Source: Hydrococcus sp. Prado102
GTDB lineage: Bacteria; Cyanobacteriota; Cyanobacteriia; Cyanobacteriales; Microcystaceae
DNA length: 46,978 nt
Assembly (NCBI GenBank): GCA_025454425.1
Contig: JALOOL010000007.1
Location: forward strand, 1-46,978
Direction: 5' to 3'
The stretch's first letter is position 1; every line of letters starts with the position of its first letter. Under the pieces are notes generated by a model. It was not told where the DNA came from. It searched no databases and saw only the letters and a program-made list of their open reading frames with translations. The position numbers and the translations under genes are program-made. Positions 9,901 to 18,100 of the stretch are shown piece by piece.

Positions 9901-10220
9901 GACCCCAACTCAGTAACGATTACGTCACTCCTCAAAATGAAGTGGAACGAACAATTGCTAATATCTGGCAAGACATTTTAGGGATTGAATTTATAGGGAT
10001 TTACGACAACTTTTTTGAATTGGGAGGGGATTCGCTATTAGCAATTCAGGTGATTTCTCACTTGCGTAAAGCCTTATCTATGGATGTTCCCCTACATAGT
10101 TTGTTTGATGAGCCTACTATAGCTGGAATATCGCAGTATATCGAGAGCATTCGTGGAACGACCAAAAAACTAGTCGTTTTTTCTAGCACTGCTCTGAGCG
10201 AGGAGGAAATAGAATTGTAA
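3990..10220 (+). CDS. PKS1: KS-AT-KR-KR-ACP with duplicated ketoreductase
   Basis: 2076 residues, type I PKS module. KS (about 10-440) has the full triad: C184 in TTCSSS, H318 in EAHGTGT, H358 in NIGHL. AT (about 535-830) has S634 in GHSIGEY and a HAFHS motif near 730, the usual malonyl-CoA signature. Two complete structural-plus-catalytic ketoreductase units follow. KR1 (about 908-1415) has TGGLGRIG near 1164 and Y1328 in SYSAAN. KR2 (about 1444-1942) has TGGLGGIG near 1696 and Y1856 in DYCGAN. Neither has the LDD motif of B-type KRs. The ACP serine is S2015 in GGDSLL. No DH, ER or methyltransferase is seen. It should extend the Dab starter by two carbons and reduce the ketone, and the job of the second KR is unclear. 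The acidic C-terminal tail (ALSEEEIEL) looks like a short docking motif for the TubC-type domain that starts NRPS2. Confidence 0.95.
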   Translation: MDNLADLNDKTGLEIAIIGMSGCFPDAQNIDEFWQNLRDGVESIHRFSDRELQNLGVDAALLNDPNYVKAEGFVKDIDLFDASFFDISPREAEVMDPSLRFFLEHSWKALENAGYSSEVYKKPIGVYAGTSFGNYLLNIYSNYEIIASVGDRQIEKGNSPGYVTTLTSYKLNLQGPSYAVQTTCSSSLVAVHLACQSLLAGECNIALAGGVSISTADGYLYQEGGIESPDGHCRAFDAKAAGTVRGRGLGLVVLKRLEDAIADGDTIHAVIKGSAINNDGSDKVSYTAPSVNGQAKVIRAAQVMAEVEPDTISYIEAHGTGTTLGDPIEIAALTQAFRAKTQKKGFCGIGSVKTNIGHLDSAAGVAGLIKTVLALKHKQIPPSLNFDEPSPKIDFANSPFYVNDRLSEWKTNGNPRRAGVSSFGFGGTNVHVILEEAPKEVQSSKFKVQNKERAGKLLLLSAKTSTALETATANLANYLQKHPDLNLADVAHTLQVGRWTLNHRRMVVCQDREDAIKALQDPQSIFTRYQEPCNRPIVFMFAGQGSQYVNMGRELYESEPTFREQVDRCCELLEPHLQLDLRTLLYPNQEKATEATKQLQQTAITQPALFVIEYALAKLWMSWGVYPESAIGHSIGEYVAATLAGVFSLEDALAVVATRGQLMQQLPGGAMLSIGLPEKEVQQLLEKEISLAASNAPSSCVVSGSTEAIDRLQQKLQQIDVSCRRLHTSHAFHSPMMEPIIETFVQFLQKVKLNPPRIPFISNVSGTWITTAQATEPYYWARHLRQPVRFCEGIAELAKTPETLFLEVGPGRTLSTFVKQYQKEESFVLTSMRHPQEQQSDVAFLLNNLGKLWLLGVKVDWSGFYANERRHRLPLPTYPFERQRYWIELNKNATMAVMQREVTNKKPDIADWFYIPRWKESILPEFFQKEQLKQKSCWLVFVDTYGVGAKIAEQLKQQGRDVIVVRIADRFIKLNDCTYAINPQQRDDYDALLQALQEQNWTLQGIAHFWSVSPNDTLSGQEQDRFFEDCQNLGFYSLLFLTQALAKQNITESIKLIVVTSNIHDVTGSENLYPEKATILGPCNVIPQEFPNITCRCIDIVFPEAENMRSQKSLDYLLTEFTAPITDNLVAYRGNHRWIKTYESLHIDESITSKTKLRKGGVYLVTGGLGRIGLTMSEYLAKTMQAKLILIDRKNIPERHQWSQWLLTHDESNEVSKTIRQITILEELGAEVQVISADVANEQQMQTAITLACDRFGKIHGVIHAAGINNDVYYAIQETSTTQTRSQFHPKVYGLFVLEKVLRGQQLDFCLLTSSSSSVLGGIGLTSYSAANIFMDVYAHKHNQIDPFPWIVVNWDTWQSENDKKQDLTVGVALEKLRMTPQEGIEVFSRILSVNVTGQIVISTGELQPRIQQWIERKSLQNIEPNKQEKDNHHTPESPDKKHDLADWFYIPFWKPSLPPKELLSEQNCILMFVDDCGFGSKLVEQLRIQNQDVIIVRVGEQFTLLSESQYTINPDSDRDYDLLIQELFKQNKLPKTIVHLWSITPSSNQELDLEKIDKAQITGFYSLLFLTQALGRQEIHEQVQITVISNGLQSVNGTESICPEKATLLGIVKIISKEYSNIDCRNIDVLVPLCDSYQEEKLIETLLAELTVSDSEKLIAYRGLNRWVQTFEPVRFEKTKSEKPRLREKGVYLITGGLGGIGLVLAEYLARTLQAKLLLIGRSILPEKDDRDRWLATHDKNDRTSIKIRKIQELECLGAEVLVMNVDVSNTEQMQNAIARVQQQFGQLNGVIHAAGVPGGGVIQRKTQEEAEKTFAAKVKGTVIIDSLVKDMQLDFFVLVSSNTSILGGFGQVDYCGANAFLDAFAHRNASKQNTFTTSINWSAWQEVGMTVNTEVPQHLQRSRTEELKQGILPHEGVEAFLRILGSTMPQIVVSTSDLLNALKQDNSYNKTQILEFLESANRSKSKYLRPQLSNDYVTPQNEVERTIANIWQDILGIEFIGIYDNFFELGGDSLLAIQVISHLRKALSMDVPLHSLFDEPTIAGISQYIESIRGTTKKLVVFSSTALSEEEIEL
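5311..5338. repeat. Heptamer tandem repeat inside PKS1 coding sequence (TTCAAAG x4)
   Basis: Four copies of TTCAAAG (the last ending in A) lie in frame in the KS-AT linker and encode SSKFKVQN. Seven bases do not fit a codon, so three copies (21 bp) give a 7-residue period. The same array sits at the equivalent place in PKS2 (26351-26378). Confidence 0.9.
6711..8237 (+). repeat. Ketoreductase unit 1 of the tandem KR in PKS1
   Basis: This segment encodes a full KR (structural plus catalytic half) that starts at DIADWFYIP and ends near STGELQPRIQ. It is followed by a second unit at 8319-9815 that starts with the near-identical DLADWFYIP. Both keep the nucleotide-binding glycines and the catalytic Ser, Tyr, Asn and Lys positions. 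The units have diverged well at protein level, so this is an old duplication or an insertion from a related KR. Confidence 0.85.
8319..9815 (+). repeat. Ketoreductase unit 2 of the tandem KR in PKS1
   Basis: Second complete KR unit, from DLADWFYIP to about STSDLLNAL. It has TGGLGGIG, S and Y1856 at the catalytic positions and a canonical GQVDYCGANAFLDA block. By motif it is the more canonical of the two (GQ before the Tyr segment), while unit 1 has GLTSYSAAN. The linker after unit 1 (about 8240-8318) is polar and lysine/glutamate rich. Confidence 0.85.
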
Positions 10221-10290
10221 AAAAACACTTCTATAGAAACTATTTAAACAAAAATTGCTTTGACTGCGATCGCTACGAGGAGTAAAACGT

Positions 10291-13200
10291 ATGAAAACCA
10301 TCAACCAATTTTTATCTTACCTTTCTAGTTTAGACATAAAACTTAGAGTTGATGGCGATCGCCTATACTGTAGCGCCCCTCAAGGGATACTCACGCCCGA
10401 TTTAAATGCTCGACTGCGAGAGCGTAAAACCGAAATCCTCAAGTTTCTACTTGATAATAATCATTTCGTTTCTAGTTCGACTTATGACCCCATAGTTCCC
10501 GTTCCCAGAAATACAAACTTTCCCCTTTCTTTCGCCCAACAAAGGCTGTGGTTTCTCAATCAGTTGGAGCCAAATAGTACTGCTTACAACTTTCCTATTG
10601 CTATGCGTCTTACGGGTGCGTTGAATGTGGCTGCATTAGAACAAAGTCTCAACGAAGTCGTGCATCGTCATGAAGCTTTGCGAACCACGTTTACCAATGT
10701 AAATGGACAACCGATTCAGGTTATTACACCAACTCTACTCTTAAAGCTATCTGTCATAGACTTGCAAGAGTACCCAATCATAAAGCAAGAAGCTGAAATT
10801 TTGCGGCTAGCAACTCAAGAAACCCAATTGCCGTTTGACTTGGTACAAGACCCTTTGCTGAGAGCTACTCTGTTGCATTTGAGCGAACAACAATACGTGT
10901 TGTTGTTTACCATGCACCATATTATTTGCGATGAATGGTCAATCGGAGTTCTCATCAAAGAAATCGCCGCACTTTATCAAGCATTCTTGGCAGGAAAGCC
11001 ATCGCCGCTACCAGAATTACCCATTCAGTATGCCGATTTTGCTGTCTGGCAACAAAAATGGTTAACTGGAGAAGTCTTAGCAACTCAACTCACATACTGG
11101 CAGCAACAATTACAAGATATACCACTGTTAAACCTTCCCACAGATTACCCCAGACCCGCAATAACGACTTATCAAGGAGCTACCCAATCCTTCAAACTTT
11201 CGTCCTCATTAACAGCAACCATAAAAGCTTTGGCACAAAAAGAAGGAGTCACCTTATTCATGACGCTGCTGGCAGCGTTTGGGGTGCTACTCTATCGTTA
11301 CAGTCACCAGGAAGATATAGTGGTGGGTACTCCCGTCGCCAATCGCAATCGAGCCGAAATCGAAGGTTTAATTGGCTTTTTTGTCAATACGTTAGTTCTC
11401 AGAACCAACTTAGAAGGAGATCCCAGCTTTACAGAATTACTGCAAAGAGTCAGAAAAGTTACCTTAGAAGCTTATACCCATCAAGATATACCTTTCGAGC
11501 AGCTAGTAGACGAACTCAAAGTAGAACGGCATCTTAACCGCAACCCGCTATTCGATGTCATGTTTACCCTAAAAAATGCCTCGACTGAAGAATTCTCAGT
11601 GCCAGGGTTAACTTTAAGTCCTTTAACGCAAGAGAGTAAAACAGCAATATTCGATCTCATTCTTTCGATAAGCGAGACAGAGCAAGGATTGGCTGGAGCA
11701 ATAGAGTATAGTACCGATTTATTTGATGGTAGTACGATCGCGCGAATGCTAAATCATTTTCAGGTGTTGTTAGAAGCCATAGTTACCAATCCCAAACAAA
11801 GATTATCACAACTTCCTCTATTAACAGAAGCCGAACAATCTCAACTCATCAAAGAGTGGAACGATACTGACGCTAAGTATCCAAAAGATAAGTGTATTCA
11901 TCAGCTATTTGAGGAACGAGTAGAGAAGACACCAGATGCAGTAGCAGTAGCTTTTCAAGACCAAGCGCTAACCTATAGAGAGCTAAACGATAGAGCCAAT
12001 CGACTAGCACATTACTTACAAAAGTTGGGAGTAAAAGCAGAAGTTACTGTTGGGCTTTACTTGGAACGCTCCCTAGAGATGAGTATAGCAATATTAGGAG
12101 TGCTTAAAGCCGGAGGAGCTTATGTACCTATCGATCCTGCTTATCCACGCGATCGCATTACAGACATTTTAGAAGATGCTCGTGTAGAAATCATACTAAC
12201 TCAACAGCATTTAGAAGCCGAGTTACAATATCAAAAGCAATTGGTAAATATAGATAGTAATTGGTCAGAGATTTCCCAACAATCTCCCGATAATTGTCAA
12301 AACCAAACCATCTCTGAAAATTTAGCCTATGTCATCTATACGTCAGGTTCGACCGGAAAACCGAAAGGCGTTGCCATAACCCATCAAGCTTTAGTCAACT
12401 ATACTTTAGATATTGCCGAGAAGTTTGAACTACAAAAAAGCGATCGCTTTCTTCAATTTGCCTCAATCGGCTTCGATGTAGTAGTCGAAGAACTCTTTCC
12501 TACTTGGATTGCAGGCGCAACGGTCGTAATTCCAGGCACGACTGAGCTTATTTCCTGTGGAGAATTTCAGCACTTAATCGAGCAAGAACAAATAACAGTC
12601 TTTGAGTTACCCACTGCCTACTGGCATCAATGGATATCGGAACTGTCCCATTCTCAGGAGATAGTATCAAAATGCGTTCGTTTAGCGATTGTGGGTGGAG
12701 AGAGAATTTCTTGTGAAAGATTGAGACAATGGCAGCAATTTAAAACACCGTTAATTCACGTCTACGGACTGACCGAAACAACTGTTACCTCCACAGTGTA
12801 TTGCTACCTAAGCGATACACAACCGCTAGAAGACGATAGAGAATTACCCATTGGTCGTCCCATTGCCAATACGCAAATCTACTTGTTAAATTCACGCCTA
12901 CAACCAGTACCAGTAGGGGTAGTAGGAGAGATTTATATAGGAGGAGAAGGGATAGCAAGGGGATATCTCAATCGTACAGAACTAACAGCAGAAAGGTTTA
13001 TTCCCAATCCGTTTAGTCAGGATGTAGGGGCGAGGTTGTATCGAACGGGAGACAAAGCAAAGTATCTATCAGATGGTCGGATTGAATACATCGGCAGAAC
13101 CGACTATCAGGTCAAACTCAGAGGATTTCGCATTGAATTGGGCGAAATAGAAGCCGCCTTATCCCAACATCAAGCGATAGCAGCAGCAGTAGCGATGTTG

Positions 13201-15096
13201 CGGGAAGATAACCCTAACAATCCTAACATAGTTGCCTATGCCGCACTGCAACCAGCGCAGATTATCACGGCAAGCGATTTACGGCACCATTTAGCGTCTA
13301 AGCTGCCTAACTATATGGTGCCATCGGCGTTCGTCATCCTGCCAGAACTCCCGCTAACAACCAATGGCAAAATAGACCGCAAAGCTTTACCAGCACCAGA
13401 TACTAGTCAATTCATTGCTGAAGCTGAATACATAGCGCCTGTGACTCCTGTAGAAGAAATCTTAGCTGGTATTTGGCAAGAGATATTGGGACTGGAAAAA
13501 GTTGGAGTCAGAGATAATTTCTTTGAGTTGGGAGGAGATTCTATTCTCAGCTTACAAATCGTTGCCAAAACGCATCAAGCTGGACTTCATATAACTCCCA
13601 AACAAATGTTTCAGCACCAAACTATTGCCGAATTAGTATTAGTAATTGGTGAAGTTAAACAAAACTCAGCCGAACAAGGTATCGTAACTGGTTCATTTCC
13701 ACTCACGCCAATTCAAACATGGTTTTTTGAGCAAAATTTTCCAGTTCCTCATCATTGGAATCAGTCAATTTTACTGGAAACTAAATCAAAACTCGATCCT
13801 TGTTTATTAGAAAAAGCCGTGCAAAAACTGCTGGAGCATCACGACATTCTGCGCTTGTGCTTCGAGAAAACATCTTCTAGTTTTCAACCCGTTATTGTTG
13901 GCGAGCAAACAGCACCAGTCGCTCAAATAGATTTATCTAAAATTTCTTCGGAGCGGTTAAAGAGGGAAATTGTTAAAGCTGCTAACGATCTCCAAGCAAG
14001 TTTTAATCTTTCAACAGGGTCTTTGATTAGATTTGGATTATTCGATCTTGGAACGGAACAATCTGGGCGTTTGCTCGTGGTAATTCATCATTTAGTAATT
14101 GACGAGCTTTCTTGGCAAATTTTATTAGAAGATCTTCAAGTTATATATCAACAGTTAGTACAGAAAAAGTCGATTAAGTTGCCACTTAAAACAACCTCTT
14201 TCAAAGAATGGGCTAATCGAATACAGACATATACTCAGTCTCAAGCGTTACGTACTGAATTAGATTATTGGTTAACTATGTTGCATCAACCAGTTAAACC
14301 GCTTCCTAAAGATTATCCTAGCGAAGTTAATTTGTTGGCAGATACTAATACTATTAATGTATCTCTTAATATTGAAGATACTCAAGCATTACTCAAAGAA
14401 GTTCCTGCTATTTATCGATCGCAAATTAATGATGTTTTGCTGACAGCATTAGTAGAAACTTTTGCACGGTGGACAAAAGAGCGATCGCTACTATTCGATT
14501 TAGAAGGACATGGACGAGAAGAACTATTTGAAGATATCGATCTATCAAGAACAGTAGGATGGTTTACGAGTATTTATCCAGTATTACTCAATCTAGAACA
14601 AGCTGTCGAACCAAGCGCAGCTTTAAAAGCAACAAAAGAGCAATTAATTAATATTCCCCAGTATGGAATTGGTTACGGACTTTTACGATATTTAAACCAA
14701 GAACAAAAAGTTACTGAATTATTAAATTCTTTGCCACAAGCAGAAATATGTTTTAATTATTTGGGTCAGCGCGATCGCGTAATAACGCAATCTTCCCTTT
14801 TTAAAGTAGCTTTAGAATCTTCTGGTCGAAATGAAAATCCAATTAATCATAGATCTTATTTATTTGAAATTAACAGTGCAGTTGAATTCGATCGCCTTCA
14901 AATATGGTTTTCTTATAATAAAAAGCTACACAAAAAATCTACGGTAGAAAGTTTAGCTCAAGGATTTATAGAAGCATTAAAGTTACTAATTAGGCATGGT
15001 CGAGAGACACAAGTAGAATTTAGTCTTTCAGATTTTCCTTTGATAAATTTAACTCAAGAAGAATTAGATTCAGCTTTCGATCGCGTTTTATATTAA
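10291..15096 (+). CDS. NRPS2: TubC docking-C-A (basic residue X)-PCP-E
   Basis: 1601 residues. Residues 1-55 match a TubC-type N-terminal docking domain (LKRVDGDRLY-like strand, then LNARLRERKTEILKFL). The C domain (about 65-500) is LCL-like, with catalytic H210 in HHIICDEW; the usual G after D is E. The A domain (about 535-1000) has TSGSTGKPKG from 684, and by my reading the code starting at D729 is D-V-E-E-I-G-V-V-T-K. Glu at the third and fourth pocket positions suggests a basic side chain, as in Lys-type codes. PCP S1084 is in GGDSIL, the form usual before epimerases. The E domain (about 1125-1580) has HHLVIDELSW at H1266 and GHGREELFEDIDLSRTVGWF, so the residue should become D. The start is well set by AGGAG at 10278-10282, 8 bp before ATG. 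Confidence 0.94.
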   Translation: MKTINQFLSYLSSLDIKLRVDGDRLYCSAPQGILTPDLNARLRERKTEILKFLLDNNHFVSSSTYDPIVPVPRNTNFPLSFAQQRLWFLNQLEPNSTAYNFPIAMRLTGALNVAALEQSLNEVVHRHEALRTTFTNVNGQPIQVITPTLLLKLSVIDLQEYPIIKQEAEILRLATQETQLPFDLVQDPLLRATLLHLSEQQYVLLFTMHHIICDEWSIGVLIKEIAALYQAFLAGKPSPLPELPIQYADFAVWQQKWLTGEVLATQLTYWQQQLQDIPLLNLPTDYPRPAITTYQGATQSFKLSSSLTATIKALAQKEGVTLFMTLLAAFGVLLYRYSHQEDIVVGTPVANRNRAEIEGLIGFFVNTLVLRTNLEGDPSFTELLQRVRKVTLEAYTHQDIPFEQLVDELKVERHLNRNPLFDVMFTLKNASTEEFSVPGLTLSPLTQESKTAIFDLILSISETEQGLAGAIEYSTDLFDGSTIARMLNHFQVLLEAIVTNPKQRLSQLPLLTEAEQSQLIKEWNDTDAKYPKDKCIHQLFEERVEKTPDAVAVAFQDQALTYRELNDRANRLAHYLQKLGVKAEVTVGLYLERSLEMSIAILGVLKAGGAYVPIDPAYPRDRITDILEDARVEIILTQQHLEAELQYQKQLVNIDSNWSEISQQSPDNCQNQTISENLAYVIYTSGSTGKPKGVAITHQALVNYTLDIAEKFELQKSDRFLQFASIGFDVVVEELFPTWIAGATVVIPGTTELISCGEFQHLIEQEQITVFELPTAYWHQWISELSHSQEIVSKCVRLAIVGGERISCERLRQWQQFKTPLIHVYGLTETTVTSTVYCYLSDTQPLEDDRELPIGRPIANTQIYLLNSRLQPVPVGVVGEIYIGGEGIARGYLNRTELTAERFIPNPFSQDVGARLYRTGDKAKYLSDGRIEYIGRTDYQVKLRGFRIELGEIEAALSQHQAIAAAVAMLREDNPNNPNIVAYAALQPAQIITASDLRHHLASKLPNYMVPSAFVILPELPLTTNGKIDRKALPAPDTSQFIAEAEYIAPVTPVEEILAGIWQEILGLEKVGVRDNFFELGGDSILSLQIVAKTHQAGLHITPKQMFQHQTIAELVLVIGEVKQNSAEQGIVTGSFPLTPIQTWFFEQNFPVPHHWNQSILLETKSKLDPCLLEKAVQKLLEHHDILRLCFEKTSSSFQPVIVGEQTAPVAQIDLSKISSERLKREIVKAANDLQASFNLSTGSLIRFGLFDLGTEQSGRLLVVIHHLVIDELSWQILLEDLQVIYQQLVQKKSIKLPLKTTSFKEWANRIQTYTQSQALRTELDYWLTMLHQPVKPLPKDYPSEVNLLADTNTINVSLNIEDTQALLKEVPAIYRSQINDVLLTALVETFARWTKERSLLFDLEGHGREELFEDIDLSRTVGWFTSIYPVLLNLEQAVEPSAALKATKEQLINIPQYGIGYGLLRYLNQEQKVTELLNSLPQAEICFNYLGQRDRVITQSSLFKVALESSGRNENPINHRSYLFEINSAVEFDRLQIWFSYNKKLHKKSTVESLAQGFIEALKLLIRHGRETQVEFSLSDFPLINLTQEELDSAFDRVLY

Positions 15097-15110
15097 TCAA
15101 TAGATAGCAA

Positions 15111-18100
15111 ATGAAAAAGAACAATAATATTGAAGATGCTTATCCTTTATCTCCTATGCAACAGGGGATGCTCTTTCACAGTATTTATGCTCCAAAAACA
15201 GGTATTTATATCGGACAAGTCGATTTTGAACTACGCGGACAGTTGAATGTTTTTGCCTTAATTCAAGCTTGGGAAGAGGTCATAAAACGCCATCCCGTTT
15301 TACGGACTGCTTGCGTGTGGGAAAATTTGCAGCAACCCATTCAGGTTGTCGTGCGACAAGTCAAAATTCCTTGGCAAGAGCAAGACTGGAGAGAAATATC
15401 TCCACTCCAACAACAAGCAAAACTTAAAGCGTTATTAGAAAAAGATATTCACGAAGATTTTGAATTTTCTAAAGCACCTTTAATCCGTTTAACTTTAATT
15501 CGACTCAGCGAGACAACTTATCATTTTATCTGGACTTATCATCTTCTTCTGTTTGATGGTTGGTCGCTGCCTTTAATATACAAAGAAGTTTTTCACTACT
15601 ACCAAGCCTTTTGTCAAGGTCAAAATGTCTATTTAGAAAAACCACGTCCTTATAAAGATTATATTGCTTGGTTACAACAACAAAAACTTTATTATTCTGA
15701 GATTTATTGGCGAGAAATTCTCAAAAATTGTACGGTTACGAGTATTTCAAATAATAAAAAGTCGCTATCAGAACAGAGAAATCATTATACTAAACAAGCG
15801 ATTAATCTGTCTGCGATCGCAACCGATTCGCTTTCTTCTTTTGCTAAAAAACATCAAATAACGCTCAATACTTTAGTCCAAGGAGCTTGGGCATTACTAT
15901 TAAGTAAATATACAGGAGAAGAAGACATTATTTTTGGGGTTACTGTTTCTGGTCGCCCTCATACTCTAGCTAAAGCTAATTCAATCGTTGGACTATTTAT
16001 AAATACCTTACCCATCCGAGTAAAAATTAGCGATCGCCAATCGTTAATAGCTTGGCTACAACAAATTCAAGAACGACAAATCGAAGCTCGTCAATATGAA
16101 TATACTCCCTTAGTAGATATCCAGCGATGGAGTGAAATTCCTGCCAATATTCCTTTGTTTGAAAGTATTGTAGTTTTTGAAAATTATCCAGTAGAAAAAA
16201 TTGCTTTAAAAGAATCGGGGTTAGACTTAGAAATTAAGATTTGCGATCGCTTTGAAAGAAGTAATTATCCTTTAACTGTAATAGCGATACCGGGCAACGA
16301 GTTATTGCTTGAGATTGCCTACGAAGAAAATAAAGGCTTTGACGATACTACTATTTATCGGATGCTAAAACATCTTGAAACTTTGTTGCAAGCAATGGTT
16401 GTCAATCCTCAACAATGTCTGAAAGAATTGTCAATCTTGACAGAAGCTGAAAAACAACAATTATTAGTAGAGTGGAATAATACCACCGCTCATTATCCAC
16501 AAGAGCAATGTATTCATCAGTTGTTTGAAAAACAGGTAGAATGCACGCCCGACAATATTGCGATAGTATTTGAAGATCGACAAATAACTTATCGAGAACT
16601 CAACGACAGAGCCAATCAATTAGCTCGCTATCTACAAAAACAAGGCGTTAAACCAGATGTCTTGGTAGGTATTTGTGTAGAACCAACGATAGAGATGATT
16701 GTAGGATTGTTGGGCATTCTCAAGGCAGGAGGAGCATATTTACCATTAGATCCGACTTATCCAAAAGAACGCTTGCAATATATGCTCTCTGATGCTGAAG
16801 TTACTCTCATTGTCACGACAGAAAAATGTTTGAATAGTTTACCCTCGCATCAAGCAAAAATAATCTGTTTGGATAGCGATTGGGAAGTTATTGCTAAAGA
16901 GAGCAAAGAAAATACAACTAATGCGATCGCATTATCTAATTTAGCTTACATTATTTACACTTCTGGTTCCACAGGTAAACCGAAAGGAGTCTTAGTCACT
17001 CACTACAATGTAGTGCGATTATTTGCTGCTACTCAAGATTGTTATAATTTCAACCAAAATGATGTTTGGACTCTCTTTCATTCTTATGCTTTTGATTTTT
17101 CGGTGTGGGAGATTTGGGGAGCGCTTCTTTATGGGGGAAGATTAGCTATAGTACCCTATTGGATTAGTCGTACTCCTGAAGCTTTCTACGAACTTTTGAA
17201 AACTGAAAAAGTTACAGTCCTCAATCAAACTCCGTCTGCTTTTAAGCAATTAATTGAAGTAGAAGAAAGTTTGAATCCGAGTGAGGATTTAAGTTTGCGT
17301 TTGGTTATTTTTGGTGGGGAAGCACTAGAATTACAAAGCTTGAAACCTTGGTTTGCCAGACATAGCGATAGCCATCCTCAACTAATAAATATGTACGGCA
17401 TTACTGAGACAACCGTACACGTTACCTATCGTCCGATAACAATGGCAGATTTAGATGCCAGTGTAAGTGTCATCGGTCGTCCGATTAAAGATCTTAACGT
17501 CTATCTACTCGATCGCAATTTACAACCCGTTCCCATTGGCGTAACTGGGGAAATGTATATTTCTGGTGCAGGTGTCTCTCGCGGTTATCTAAATCGTCCC
17601 GACTTGACAGCAGAAAGGTTTATTCCGAATCCCTTTAGTACCAAACCAGGAGCGCGTCTTTATAAATCGGGGGATAAGGCACGCTATTTAGAGAATGGAG
17701 AAATTGAGTACGTTGGACGCATCGATAATCAGGTCAAATTAAGAGGTTTTCGCATCGAATTAGGAGAAATTGAAGCAGTCTTGAATCAGCTTCCAGAAGT
17801 AGCAACGGGAGTAGTTTTACTAAGAGAAGATAACCTTGGCAACCCAAGCTTAGTTGCTTACCTGACACTGCAACCAGAGCAAACAACAACCATTAGCTCA
17901 TTACGACGCGAGATGAAATCAAAACTGCCTGAATATATGGTTCCGTCTGCGTTTGTTATTCTACCAAGACTTCCCCTAACAGCCAATGGCAAAATAGACC
18001 GTAAAGCTTTGCCAGCACCAGATGCTAGTCAACTCATTGCCGAAGGAGAGTATCTAGCGCCTTCAACACCAACACAAGAAATTTTAACGGGGATTTGGCA

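Noticed and set aside
3990..10220. Dehydratase or methyltransferase domain in PKS1 between AT and KR
   Set aside because: The stretch after AT passes straight into the KR structural half (DWFYIPRW) with no HxxxGxxxxP motif and no SAM-binding block.
10935..11537. Open frame of 200 codons inside NRPS2 in another frame
   Set aside because: It lies within the well-conserved C domain and its protein is Ser/Arg-rich low-complexity sequence with no family pattern, so it is a shadow frame.
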